A program made the translations under genes and the position numbers. From Anaerolineaceae bacterium UBA4775 (GTDB taxonomy: Bacteria > Chloroflexota > Anaerolineae > Anaerolineales > Anaerolineaceae), in contig DHHJ01000022.1 in assembly GCA_002403205.1 (NCBI GenBank), positions 25,954 through 89,953 of the forward strand: 64,000 nucleotides of DNA, read 5' to 3'. Shown here piece by piece: positions 43,119 through 51,775 of this stretch (position 1 is its first letter; every line of letters starts with the position of its first letter). The notes under the pieces are model-generated. The model was not told the DNA's origin. It saw nothing but the letters and a program-made list of their open reading frames with translations, and ran no database searches.

Positions 43119-43406
43119 CTACGCAGGTGGGTTAATGTTAGCTGCGGGTTTATTGGGCAGGTTTTGAAGCCCGGGATGGATGGGTGTGCCCGCATCCGGG
43201 TTGAGGAGCAGGCTCAATTGCGCCAGCGCCTCGCTGTCGTAAAGGCGGTGACCGCACAGGTCACAGATCCAGGCAGGGAAGTCTGGTACGGTGATCAGAT
43301 CGTCACCGAGCCAGGTCATCAGAGTGACCGTTTGCAGGTGCTTGCGTCCGCCCTGGCAATTTTGGCAAGGCTGGCTGTCGAGGTTCTCAATCAGAAGGGT
43401 CGGCAT
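43119..43406 (-). CDS. YgiT-type zinc-finger protein
   Basis: A 95-residue protein with two CxxC pairs (QPCQNCQGG and WICDLCGHRLYD) that would bind one zinc, and a C-terminal AQLSLLLNP segment. The spacing and the LDSQPCQNCQG...PAWICDLCGHRLYD pattern match the YgiT/MqsA N-terminal zinc domain. In MqsA this domain is followed by a DNA-binding HTH, which is absent here, and no toxin gene is adjacent. Function unknown; probably a small regulatory or scaffold protein. Confidence 0.75.
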   Translation of the reverse strand: MPTLLIENLDSQPCQNCQGGRKHLQTVTLMTWLGDDLITVPDFPAWICDLCGHRLYDSEALAQLSLLLNPDAGTPIHPGLQNLPNKPAANINPPA

Positions 43407-43415
43407 AATTTTTCC

Positions 43416-43437
43416 TTGGCGATGATTTTATCACCAA
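43416..43437. promoter_or_regulatory. Operator-like inverted repeat before the YgiT-type gene
   Basis: TTGGCGAT (43416-43423) and ATCACCAA (43430-43437) match at seven of eight positions around a six-base spacer, nine bases upstream of the start codon at 43406. It could be an autoregulatory site. Confidence 0.35.
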
Positions 43438-43511
43438 AATAAAAATAATTAAGCACCAAAAGGGCGAAGGTTTGTTGATTATGTGGATAGACAGGCTTCA
43501 CAGATTTGAGA

Positions 43512-44117
43512 TCACTGAACGGCTTGAACGATGCCCGGACTGCGTAGCAATGTGACTTCAGAGAGGGGCCAATAGATCAGCAAAGCACGCCCAACAATGT
43601 CATCATGGGGCACAAACCCCCACATGTGTGAGTCGCTGGAATTATTGCGGTTATCGCCAAGGACAAAATATTCGTCAGGCGGCACATCCCAGGTGCCTGT
43701 GTAGCGGGGTGCTTCTGCGATGTAGGGTTCATACAGCGGCTGGTTGTTCACATACACCAGCCCATCCGTAATGCGAACCTGGTCTCCAGGCAGGGCAACG
43801 ATGCGTTTGATGTAATCCATATCGCTGGCGCCCGGGGCATGAAAGACAACAATATCGCCAATCGAGGGCTCGCCAAATTTGTAGGCAACGCGGTTGACCA
43901 GGAGGAATTCGCCAGGTTTCAGCGTTGGCTGCATGCTAACATTTTCGACCCTGACCCGGGCCGATAGGGCGTTGATCGCCAGGAACAACACCAGCGCCAG
44001 CAGGATGGTTTCGACGGTATCAATAAAAAACCCAAGGCATCCTGAGCGCCTTGATTTGGATCCGGCTCGCTCGGTGGGGTGGGCAGAGGTTTGTTCGGTT
44101 TGTGTGTCTTCAATCAT
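43512..44117 (-). CDS. lepB: Signal peptidase I
   Basis: A 201-residue membrane protease that removes signal peptides. One membrane helix (about residues 28-50) precedes the catalytic Ser in VENVSMQPTLKPGEFLLVNR and the catalytic Lys in MDYIKRIVALPGDQV. The conserved GDNRNNSSDSHMWGFVP box is near the C-terminus. The N-terminal 25 residues are cytoplasmic. der is next upstream, with a separate promoter between them. Confidence 0.96.
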   Translation of the reverse strand: MIEDTQTEQTSAHPTERAGSKSRRSGCLGFFIDTVETILLALVLFLAINALSARVRVENVSMQPTLKPGEFLLVNRVAYKFGEPSIGDIVVFHAPGASDMDYIKRIVALPGDQVRITDGLVYVNNQPLYEPYIAEAPRYTGTWDVPPDEYFVLGDNRNNSSDSHMWGFVPHDDIVGRALLIYWPLSEVTLLRSPGIVQAVQ

Positions 44118-44173
44118 GGTTACTTCTTGTTGATGGCTGGTTAGGGCACCAAGATGGTTCAGTTTTCGTTTTC

Positions 44174-44203
44174 ATTATAACGTATCTCGTCAAGAATGGT
44201 CAG
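44174..44203 (-). promoter_or_regulatory. Promoter of lepB
   Basis: Minus strand: CTGACC (44203-44198, four of six matches to the -35), an 18-base spacer and a perfect TATAAT (44179-44174). The leader would be about 50 bases. It lies in the short gap between der and lepB. Confidence 0.55.
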
Positions 44204-44206
44204 CCG

Positions 44207-45577
44207 CTACTCCCGGCGCTTTTTGAGCACGATGCGGATGGGCGTCCCGATATAGGGATATTCGGCCCGGATTTGGTTTTCAATGTAGCGCAGATAGGTA
44301 AAGTGGGCATATTCTGGATTGTTGACGTACAACATGAAGGTTGGCGGGTCACTGCGTACCTGGGTGCCGTAGTAGATGCGCAACGATCGGCCAGACCTTG
44401 AAGGCGCGGGGTGGCGGTCTTGGGCGTTCTGGATGATGCGGTTGATCTGAGATGTGGACAGGCGCACCAACCGCTCCTCCTGGACCTGCAGGGCGAGCGG
44501 CAAAACCCGGTCAACCCGTTTGCCAGTCAGGGCACTGATGAAGATCATTGGGACGTAGTCCATAAAATTCAACTCGTGCCGGATTTTGGCCGTGTATTCA
44601 TCGATGGTGTAGGTGTCTTTTTCGACCAGATCCCATTTGTTGACGACAACGATGGCGCTCTTCCAGGCGTCTTTAATATAACCGGCAATGTGAGTATCCT
44701 GAGCGGTGATGCTGGTGGTGGCATCGATCACTAAAATGGCAACATCTGCCCGTTCGATGGCATTCATGCTGCGGATCACGCTGTATTTTTCCACCCCCGG
44801 TAACACCTTGCCCCTGCGGCGGATCCCGGCCGTATCGATCAGGGTGACGGGGATGCCTTCGTACTCTATTTTGGTGTCGACCGCATCGCGTGTGGTGCCG
44901 GGTATGTCGCTAACGATGGCGCGCTCTTCACCGATGATCTTGTTGAGGAGGCTGGATTTGCCAGCATTGGGCTTGCCAACGATGGCGATCTTCGCAGAGA
45001 GGTCTTCTTCGGTGTCTTCGTCAAAGGCTTCAATGTGGCGGACGACTTCATCGAGCAGGTCTCCCGTGCCGGTGCCGTGTAAGGCGGAGATGGCGAAGGG
45101 GTCACCCATGCCGAGCTCGTAGAATTCGGCTACGGTCTGACGGGTTTTGGCACTTTCTGCCTTGTTAACCGCCAGGATGACCGGTGGAAGGAATTTGCCA
45201 TCAACCGAGCGCTGTTTGCGGCGCAGGATCTCGGCGATTTCATGATCGGCGGGGGTCACCCCGGCCTGGCCATCGACGACGAACAGGATCACATCCGCTT
45301 CTTCCATGGCGAGCTCAGCCTGGTCGCGAATCTGCTGGACGAAATCCTTGGAACCAACCGAGAGGGGTGCCTGGCCTTTTCCTTTGGTCGGATCGATCCC
45401 GCCTGTGTCCATCACAAAGAAGAAATAACCGTTCCAATCCGATTCGGCCAGGAGGCGGTCACGGGTCGTACCGGGCACCTCATCCACGATTGCCAGCCGT
45501 TCGCCGGTCAGGCGGTTGAAGAGGGTGCTCTTGCCAACATTGGGTCTGCCCACCAGGGCAACAACAGGTTTTGCCAT
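44207..45577 (-). CDS. der: Ribosome-assembly GTPase Der (EngA)
   Basis: A 456-residue protein with two GTPase domains and a C-terminal KH-like domain, acting in 50S subunit assembly. Domain 1 has GRPNVGKSTLFNRL, DTGGID and NKAE. Domain 2 has GKPNAGKSSLLNKI, DTAGIRRRG and NKWD. The C-terminus has QVRSDPPTFMLYVNNPEYAH. The length is normal for Der. Confidence 0.98.
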   Translation of the reverse strand: MAKPVVALVGRPNVGKSTLFNRLTGERLAIVDEVPGTTRDRLLAESDWNGYFFFVMDTGGIDPTKGKGQAPLSVGSKDFVQQIRDQAELAMEEADVILFVVDGQAGVTPADHEIAEILRRKQRSVDGKFLPPVILAVNKAESAKTRQTVAEFYELGMGDPFAISALHGTGTGDLLDEVVRHIEAFDEDTEEDLSAKIAIVGKPNAGKSSLLNKIIGEERAIVSDIPGTTRDAVDTKIEYEGIPVTLIDTAGIRRRGKVLPGVEKYSVIRSMNAIERADVAILVIDATTSITAQDTHIAGYIKDAWKSAIVVVNKWDLVEKDTYTIDEYTAKIRHELNFMDYVPMIFISALTGKRVDRVLPLALQVQEERLVRLSTSQINRIIQNAQDRHPAPSRSGRSLRIYYGTQVRSDPPTFMLYVNNPEYAHFTYLRYIENQIRAEYPYIGTPIRIVLKKRRE

Positions 45578-45754
45578 AGGACGTGATTATACCCCATGCA
45601 TTGTGTAAGGACGATGGGGAGGGACAAGCTCAACAGGCAGCGATTGATACTGTCAAGGCAAAGTTAAAATGTCCTACTTGTTGAAATTTCCACAAGCGGA
45701 CATTAGAAATAAATTACAATTAACAGGAAATTATTACAGCAATTATTTGGATTA

Positions 45755-47263
45755 ATGATTATGTATGTGATCAGTGTAGACCTCGGAACAAGCAGTGTTC
45801 GGGCAGCGATCGTCTCGGACACACTGGAACTCCTGTTTCAGGAGTCTGTTCCGGTTTCGTTGCTGACGGATTCAACCCGCAAAGCAGAGGTCAACGCTGA
45901 GGAGATCTTGTTTTCATCTCGGCTCTGCATCCAAGCGGCGTTAGATTGGGCTCAGGAGGCCAAAATCCGAGTGGCCGGGCTCACTTTTTCAAATGCAGTG
46001 GCCAGCCTGGTATGTTTGGATGAGCAATTTACACCCATTCTGCCGGTATTAACCTACACCGACTTACGGGCCCATCGTGAAGCCGATCTGCTATTGGGCA
46101 CCCACGGCAAGGCGTTCTTTTTGAGCACGGCCACACCGGTCCACGCAAGCTACTGGCTGCCCAAACTGCTCTGGTTGAAAAATACCAAGCCCGATTTTGA
46201 AAAATGCCATTACTTTTGCACCCTGAAGGACCTGCTGGTTTATCAGCTGACCGGGCAGTTTGTGACCGATTTTTCGAATGCAGTTGCTACCGGTTTATGC
46301 AACGTGCTATCAGGGGATTGGGATGCCAGGCTTCTTGAAATTGCAGGTATTAGCACAGATCAGCTGCCGAAAATCCACCCGACCACGACTTTGCTGCAAA
46401 CAAACCGTGGTCATTCCCCCGGATTGATTGACCTGCCCGATGACATCACGGTTGTGCTGGGCGCTATTGATGGGGTGCTATCCTCCTTGGGAGCAGGGGC
46501 GTATAAACCAGGCCAGGTCACGACCATGCTGGGTTCCAGCGGCGCCTGCCGGATGGCTGCCGAATCACCGTTGACCAACCCGGAATCCTATGGGGTCTGG
46601 TCTTACCCGCTGGATGACCAGATTTGGATTCGGGGCGGCGCCATGAATAACGGCGGACTGGTCACCCGGTGGCTGGTGGATAATTTTTCACCAGCAGAAC
46701 TTGAGGGTGAGCAAGCTTTCACGGCAATGTTCGCAGGCGCTGAACAAGTAGGGGTGGGCGCAGACAACCTGCTCTTTTTACCCTATCTATTTGGTGAGCG
46801 TGCGCCAATCTACAATGAAAATGCCAGGGGTGTGTTTTTTGGGTTGAGCAGCTTGCACACACGGGCTCACTTTGCCCGGGCAGGTATTGAAGGCATCCTG
46901 TTTGCGCTTTATTCGATATTTGACCAACTCCAAATCAAGCGCACAGATGAGGTAGAAATCCGCGCCACGGGCGGGTATGTCAGGTCGGATCTGATGTTGC
47001 ACATCCAGGCGGATATCTTTGGTCATCCCATTTTGGTCCCTGGCAATTTTGAAGGCTCGCTGATCGGTGCGGCAGCCCTGGCATTCAAAGCAATGCAGCA
47101 CATCAGCGATTACGACCAATTATTCACACGTTCTGTCATTGAAAAGAAAATATTACCCAATCGTGAACATCATCAACAGTATCAGGCATTATTCATTAAG
47201 TTTCAGCAATTATACAAAACATTGGAACCGTTATTTACGGTCACGACCGAACCTGGTGAATAA
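45755..47263 (+). CDS. FGGY-family carbohydrate kinase, gluconokinase-like
   Basis: A 502-residue sugar kinase. The N-terminal phosphate-binding motif is VISVDLGTSSVRAAIVSD; later motifs are VLTYTDLRAHREADLL, VVLGAIDGVLSSLGAGAYKP, TMLGSSGACRM and IRATGGYVRSDLMLHIQADI (the FGGY C-terminal signature). It resembles FGGY gluconokinases and xylulokinases more than glycerol kinase, which is a separate gene at 56762. It leads an operon with a zinc dehydrogenase and an M24 peptidase. A polyol or sugar acid is the likely substrate. Confidence 0.88.
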   Translation: MIMYVISVDLGTSSVRAAIVSDTLELLFQESVPVSLLTDSTRKAEVNAEEILFSSRLCIQAALDWAQEAKIRVAGLTFSNAVASLVCLDEQFTPILPVLTYTDLRAHREADLLLGTHGKAFFLSTATPVHASYWLPKLLWLKNTKPDFEKCHYFCTLKDLLVYQLTGQFVTDFSNAVATGLCNVLSGDWDARLLEIAGISTDQLPKIHPTTTLLQTNRGHSPGLIDLPDDITVVLGAIDGVLSSLGAGAYKPGQVTTMLGSSGACRMAAESPLTNPESYGVWSYPLDDQIWIRGGAMNNGGLVTRWLVDNFSPAELEGEQAFTAMFAGAEQVGVGADNLLFLPYLFGERAPIYNENARGVFFGLSSLHTRAHFARAGIEGILFALYSIFDQLQIKRTDEVEIRATGGYVRSDLMLHIQADIFGHPILVPGNFEGSLIGAAALAFKAMQHISDYDQLFTRSVIEKKILPNREHHQQYQALFIKFQQLYKTLEPLFTVTTEPGE

Positions 47264-47313
47264 ACCACCATCGGTCACGCCCTATTGGTGAAGCATAAGG
47301 AGAAAACAAGCGC

Positions 47314-48396
47314 ATGACACAAATTCCAAAGGTTATGAAGGCCATCGTCCTTACAGGCCCGGGTGAACATGAATTGCGGGAAGTGCCGGTGCCGCAGCCT
47401 CGGGCATACGAAGTGTTATCGAAAGTCAGGGCAGTGGCCATTTGTGGCAGCGATCCGGAAATCTTTCAGGGCGGTTTGGCCGGTATTTGGCCGCCTTATT
47501 ATCCTTTTATCGCTGGACATGAGTGGGCAGGCGAAGTGGTTGCCCTGGGCGAAGGTGTCACTAACCTCAATATTGGCGATCGTGTGGCAGGTGAGCCGCA
47601 TAAAGGCTGCGGATTTTGCGAAAATTGCAAAGCCGGCCGGTACACCCTGTGCATGAATTATGGCAATTCTCAATCGGGACACCGGCACTACGGGTTTGTA
47701 AACGATGGCGCCTATGCACAATACGCTGTGCATTCCGCCAATACGGTCACGAAAATACCGGACACGGTCAGTTTTGCAGAAGGCTCACTGGGCGATACTG
47801 CTGCCGTTTCATTGCACGGCCTGGAATTGACCGGGATCACGCCAGGCGGCACCGCCGTCATCATTGGACCGGGACCGATTGGCCTGCTGGCCATGCGCCT
47901 GGCAAAGGCGATGGGCGCAGCCAAAGTGATCATGGTTGGCCGCCGCTCCCGACTGGAAGCCTCGCAAAGGCTCGGAGCGGATATGGTCGTGGACTTTGAA
48001 AAGGTCAACCCGGTTGAGGTCGTGCGAGAGATCACACAAGGGCGCGGGGCAGATGAAGTGTTCGAATGCTCTGGCGCTGCAGGGACCTTGACGCAGTCCA
48101 TCCTGATGGTGAAAAAGGGCGGCAAGATCAGCTTATTGGGTGTGCCAGGAGCGGAAGTTCAGGAACCGGTGCCTTTTAAGCAAATTGTCCATGATGAAAT
48201 CATGATCACGGGATCGCGTGCAGACCCCAACACCATGTGGCGTGCCATCGAAATGATTGCGGCTGGCAAGTTGAACGTGCAGGATTTAATCACCCACAAG
48301 TTTTCCCTCGACTCATATCAAGAAGCCTTGGACGTTTTCATCAACCGCAAAGACGGGGCAGTTAAAGTCATCATTGAACCAAATGAAAGGGAGTGA
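47314..48396 (+). CDS. Zinc-dependent medium-chain alcohol/polyol dehydrogenase
   Basis: A 360-residue MDR-family enzyme similar to sorbitol and threonine dehydrogenases. The catalytic zinc ligands are in AICGSDPEIF and FIAGHEWAGEV. The structural zinc has four Cys (GCGFCENCKAGRYTLC). The NAD-binding Rossmann motif is AVIIGPGPIGLLAMRLAKAM. AAGGAG lies before the ATG. It sits between the FGGY kinase (50 bp upstream) and the M24 peptidase (6 bp downstream), suggesting oxidation of a polyol later phosphorylated by the kinase. Confidence 0.92.
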   Translation: MTQIPKVMKAIVLTGPGEHELREVPVPQPRAYEVLSKVRAVAICGSDPEIFQGGLAGIWPPYYPFIAGHEWAGEVVALGEGVTNLNIGDRVAGEPHKGCGFCENCKAGRYTLCMNYGNSQSGHRHYGFVNDGAYAQYAVHSANTVTKIPDTVSFAEGSLGDTAAVSLHGLELTGITPGGTAVIIGPGPIGLLAMRLAKAMGAAKVIMVGRRSRLEASQRLGADMVVDFEKVNPVEVVREITQGRGADEVFECSGAAGTLTQSILMVKKGGKISLLGVPGAEVQEPVPFKQIVHDEIMITGSRADPNTMWRAIEMIAAGKLNVQDLITHKFSLDSYQEALDVFINRKDGAVKVIIEPNERE

Positions 48397-48402
48397 ACAA
48401 TT

Positions 48403-49587
48403 ATGGACAAATTTCGAACGGATCGAATGAAAAAGTTCATGCAGGAGGCTGGGATCGATGTGCTGGTCTGCCGCCTGCCGGAAAACGTTGTTTATCTTTC
48501 AGGCTATTGGCCGGTGTTTGGCTCTTCTTGCCTGATCTTCCCCGTGGATGATGACCCTGTCCTGATCCTGCCATATTCGGAATTGGATTATGCGGCTGAT
48601 GGCTGGGTTAAAGACCAGCGCACTTACCAGTTCATCAACATGGCTGAGTTGGCCAACCCACCCGCCAACATTCTCAGGTTGATGGGCGAGATCTGGAAGG
48701 AACGCAGCTATGAAAAATCCGTGGTCGGGTTTGAGGGCAGCTTTGACCTGGTGGGCGGGAATAATGTCGCTGCAGAAGCGCGTGTGCCTACCTTCAAGGT
48801 GTTGAACGATATGTTCGCAGCCTTCCCAAACAACAAATGGGTGGATGCTACGCCGCAAATCAAACAATCACGGGTGGTCAAATCGCCAATGGAGATTGAA
48901 TTGCTCAAGATCACCAACGAGATTGCAGGATTTGGGCTGGAACGAGCACGCGGCCTGATCAAGCCCGGGGTGCAGGAAGCGGTTGTTGCGGGGATGGTGG
49001 AAGGTCATATCTACGGTATGGGTATTGGCTATAAAAACACCAACAGGGCCAGAGGGTATTGCTTCGTGATGTCCGGTGAGAATTCAAGAAATTCTTGGCG
49101 GCCGTTTTGTGTTTCATCTCGCAAACCGATCATGTGGGGTGAACCGGTGCTGGTCGAACTTGATGCTGTGGCCAACGGGTATTTCATCGATATCACCCGT
49201 TCGTTTTTTGTGGGCCAGCCCGATCAGCGGTCAGCCGAGATCATGAAAGTGGTCCAGGAGGCTGTCAATACGGTCATCGACAAGATCAAGCCTGGCTTGC
49301 TGGCACGTGAGGTTGATCGCATGGCCCGGCAAGTGGTCGAAAAGTATGGTTATGGTGAATATTTCAACCATCAGCTTGGGCACGGCATTGGACTTCAATT
49401 CCATGAAGCGCCGTGGTTACACCCTGCCAGTGATGAAGTCCTCGAACCCGGCATGGCCGTGGCCATTGAACCGGCCATCTACATCGACGGGTGGGGCGGC
49501 TTCAGGATCGAAGATAACCTGGTGATCACCGAGGATGGATGTGAGGTGATTACACCTCTTCCGCAGGTATTTGAACCCATTTTGTAA
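48403..49587 (+). CDS. M24-family metallopeptidase (Xaa-Pro dipeptidase/creatinase-like)
   Basis: A 394-residue pita-bread-fold protein. The N-terminal creatinase-like domain (FMQEAGIDVLVCRLPENVVY) precedes the metal-binding domain with LVELDAVANGYFIDITRSFF (two Asp), HQLGHGIGLQFHEAPWL (His) and AVAIEPAIYI and FRIEDNLVIT (two Glu): all five ligands are kept. Members cleave Xaa-Pro bonds or hydrolyse guanidino compounds. It is the third gene of the FGGY-dehydrogenase operon, so a non-peptide substrate is possible. Confidence 0.9.
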   Translation: MDKFRTDRMKKFMQEAGIDVLVCRLPENVVYLSGYWPVFGSSCLIFPVDDDPVLILPYSELDYAADGWVKDQRTYQFINMAELANPPANILRLMGEIWKERSYEKSVVGFEGSFDLVGGNNVAAEARVPTFKVLNDMFAAFPNNKWVDATPQIKQSRVVKSPMEIELLKITNEIAGFGLERARGLIKPGVQEAVVAGMVEGHIYGMGIGYKNTNRARGYCFVMSGENSRNSWRPFCVSSRKPIMWGEPVLVELDAVANGYFIDITRSFFVGQPDQRSAEIMKVVQEAVNTVIDKIKPGLLAREVDRMARQVVEKYGYGEYFNHQLGHGIGLQFHEAPWLHPASDEVLEPGMAVAIEPAIYIDGWGGFRIEDNLVITEDGCEVITPLPQVFEPIL

Positions 49588-49662
49588 TTCATAAGGTGTT
49601 TGATGATGGAGTTTTGGCGATGACCACTGAATTCAAAACCATCCAAGAAACGAACAAGAAAT

Positions 49663-50026
49663 ATGAAGGCTAGAATTTTGTTTGAATTGTTTATGATCCT
49701 GACCCTTGTGATGGGCGATTGTGCACCTGCTGCCGTCAGAGGAAAATTGCTCGATCTGCGCCCCCCGGGTCTCTGAACCGGATGATTACATTGCTAATAT
49801 CACAGAGCCAATCCTTAAGGCGTAGGGTTACGACGGATTCCCGGATCAGCCCATGGACACGGGGCCCTATGTCAACCAAACCCTGTTTGCGCATGCCGGA
49901 ATAGAGATGCCCACCGGTGAAACCACCTGGGAGGAATGGACTGGGCTGACCATGCAGGTTGCTGAAGCAGCCTGCACTGCTTATGCGATTGGTATCACCG
50001 TGTTGCTGGCCCGGCATGTCGGGTGA
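49663..50026 (+). pseudogene. Decayed ABC sugar-type solute-binding lipoprotein gene
   Basis: A start MKARILFELFMILTLVMG with CAPAA looks like a lipoprotein signal, then the frame breaks. In the frame of the ATG at 49853, after a stop, the text GYDGFPDQPMDTGPYVNQTL is followed by FAHAGIEMPTGETTWEEWTG and LTMQVAEAA, the pattern of family 1 extracellular solute-binding proteins. The remnant has stops and a large internal deletion. It follows the M24 gene on the same strand, so the operon may once have had its own importer. No permeases remain. Confidence 0.72.
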
Positions 50027-50084
50027 ACCCCTGGATGATTCACCTGTGAACCATCCAGATCAGTGTTCCGACACGACATGCCGG
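50011..50084. repeat. Nested palindrome (74 bp)
   Basis: Outer arms CCGGCATGTCG (50011-50021) and CGACATGCCGG (50074-50084) match perfectly over 11 bp. Inside, CTGGATGATTCAC (50031-50043) and GTGAACCATCCAG (50046-50058) match at 12 of 13 positions with a two-base loop, and GTGT/ACAC makes a third small hairpin (50063-50074). It lies between the decayed binding-protein gene and the convergent DUF1667 gene, covering the pseudogene's last codons. No T run follows on either side. Confidence 0.75.
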
Positions 50085-50115
50085 TGGATTAAATTTAAAA
50101 CTTCACATACGTGCT

Positions 50116-50484
50116 TTAAACCTTGGGCATATTGCGGCTGGCGATGATGTTGACGCCAGTGTCAAGAACATTTTCGATTACAATCTGATTGAAGTCAACA
50201 GGGGCTTCGATTTCGACCTTCCTGACTTCCGCAAGGACATCTTTGATCATCGGTTTAGGGATAGGGTGTTCGGTATAGACTGGCACAAGGGGGTGGAAAC
50301 CGTTCTTTACTTTCACTGACGTTGCCACCATGCGCTTGGGGTCAAATATCTCTTGTTGAGCATAGTCTAAACCCAATTTACAGGCATTGTCCTCGACTTC
50401 AAGGATATTATCTCCATCGAGGGTAACTGTAAGCTCACATCCTACTGGGCAGCTGATACAAATTAATTTTCTCTTTTCCACCAT
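50116..50484 (-). CDS. DUF1667 protein of the glycerol-3-phosphate oxidation complex
   Basis: A 122-residue protein with an N-terminal CISCPVGC cluster and a further Cys (DNACKLG), then the conserved PVYTEHPIPKPMIKDVLAEV block. In Thermotoga and Clostridia DUF1667 genes sit with a GlpA-like dehydrogenase and an FAD protein, as here. The Cys suggest an iron-sulfur or zinc site. It is the third gene of the minus-strand operon, 12 bases after the FAD oxidoreductase. Electron transfer is inferred from context. Confidence 0.85.
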   Translation of the reverse strand: MVEKRKLICISCPVGCELTVTLDGDNILEVEDNACKLGLDYAQQEIFDPKRMVATSVKVKNGFHPLVPVYTEHPIPKPMIKDVLAEVRKVEIEAPVDFNQIVIENVLDTGVNIIASRNMPKV

Positions 50485-50496
50485 TACAAATTTCTC

Positions 50497-51774
50497 CTAT
50501 CGTGGACTAACGTCAACGGTTAAACTTGACGCTTTTTCGACATCTGCAAAATGACGGGGTTTTAACTTTATGGTATTCATCTCGCCCGGGCGGACATAGC
50601 GGACAACCCTGCGGACGATTTGATGATTTCCATCGTGCACTTCGATGACTGAGCGGTCCTCGATCGGTTTGAGGACGCGTAACTGTAACTCAATTTCATC
50701 TTGTTCAAGAACATACTTGTTAATTGATTGAGGGACGACATGATGGACATTCTTGCCTGCATTCACGGGTATATGTGCGGTTTCTTTGGCTCGCAATGCC
50801 ATGGCAAATTTAGCTGCGCCTTTCCCGGCTTCATAACCGGCGAGGGTGACCCAGTCCGCCAGGTCATACACGTGGACAACATTTCCAGCCGCAAAAATTC
50901 CCGGGACATTGGTTTGCCGGCTTTCATCCACATAAGGACCGCCTGTGATCGGGTCTAGCTCCACCCCGACCTTTCGAGAAAGTTCATTTTCCGGGATTAA
51001 CCCGACGGAAAGCAGTAATGTATCACAGGGGATAAGTTCTTCTGTTCCAGGGATGAAGTTCCAATTCTCATCGACCGCTGCAATTTCGACAGCTTCCACC
51101 CGTTTTTTTCCATGGATGAATTTAACTGTATGCTGGAATTGTAAGGGGATATCAAAATCTTGAAGGCACTGCACATAGTTTCGGGTCAAACCGGATAGGT
51201 AGGGCAAGATTTCCAGCACCCGTTCAACTTTTGCCCCCTCAAAGGTTAATCGCCGAGCCATGATCATACCAATATCGCCAGACCCAAGGATAACGAATTT
51301 ATTCCCGGGCATGATGCCTTCTACATTGACAAAACGTTGGGCGGTGCCAGCCGTAAAAACACCAGCAGGACGCATGCCTGGGATCCTGATCATTGCTCGG
51401 GTGCGTTCTCGACATCCCATTGCTAAAACGATCGCACGGGCATTTATTTCAACAAATCCATACTTTTTGCTTGAGGCATAGATCTTTCGCCCTGGGGTTA
51501 CCTCCAAAACAATGGTGTCTAAAAGGGTCTCTACACCCAAGGCGAGACTTTCATCGATGTAGCGCTGGGCGTAACTCGGACCAGGTAAGTCTTCGTTAAA
51601 TATCTCTAAACCAAAACCATTATGAATGCACTGAAGCAGTATGCCGCCCAATTCCACATCCCGCTCGATCACCAGCACATCTTGAGCACCTTCTTTTTTC
51701 GCTTCAACAGCAGCTGCCAAACCACCCGGGCCGCTACCGATTATGACAACATCATAGGTATTCTTTAATAACAT
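50497..51774 (-). CDS. NAD(P)/FAD-dependent oxidoreductase of the G3P dehydrogenase operon
   Basis: A 425-residue flavoprotein with an N-terminal FAD Rossmann motif (DVVIIGSGPGGLAAAVEAKK), an NAD motif (FVILGSGDIGMIMARRLTFE), and the second FAD motif (GIFAAGNVVHVYDLADWVTL). The start is ATG 51774 (MLLKNTYDVV), with GGAGG six bases upstream and one base after the GlpA-like stop; an in-frame ATG 15 bases upstream lies inside the previous gene. It should carry electrons from the GlpA-like dehydrogenase to NAD or another acceptor together with the DUF1667 protein. Confidence 0.9.
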   Translation of the reverse strand: MLLKNTYDVVIIGSGPGGLAAAVEAKKEGAQDVLVIERDVELGGILLQCIHNGFGLEIFNEDLPGPSYAQRYIDESLALGVETLLDTIVLEVTPGRKIYASSKKYGFVEINARAIVLAMGCRERTRAMIRIPGMRPAGVFTAGTAQRFVNVEGIMPGNKFVILGSGDIGMIMARRLTFEGAKVERVLEILPYLSGLTRNYVQCLQDFDIPLQFQHTVKFIHGKKRVEAVEIAAVDENWNFIPGTEELIPCDTLLLSVGLIPENELSRKVGVELDPITGGPYVDESRQTNVPGIFAAGNVVHVYDLADWVTLAGYEAGKGAAKFAMALRAKETAHIPVNAGKNVHHVVPQSINKYVLEQDEIELQLRVLKPIEDRSVIEVHDGNHQIVRRVVRYVRPGEMNTIKLKPRHFADVEKASSLTVDVSPR

Positions 51775-51775
51775 T

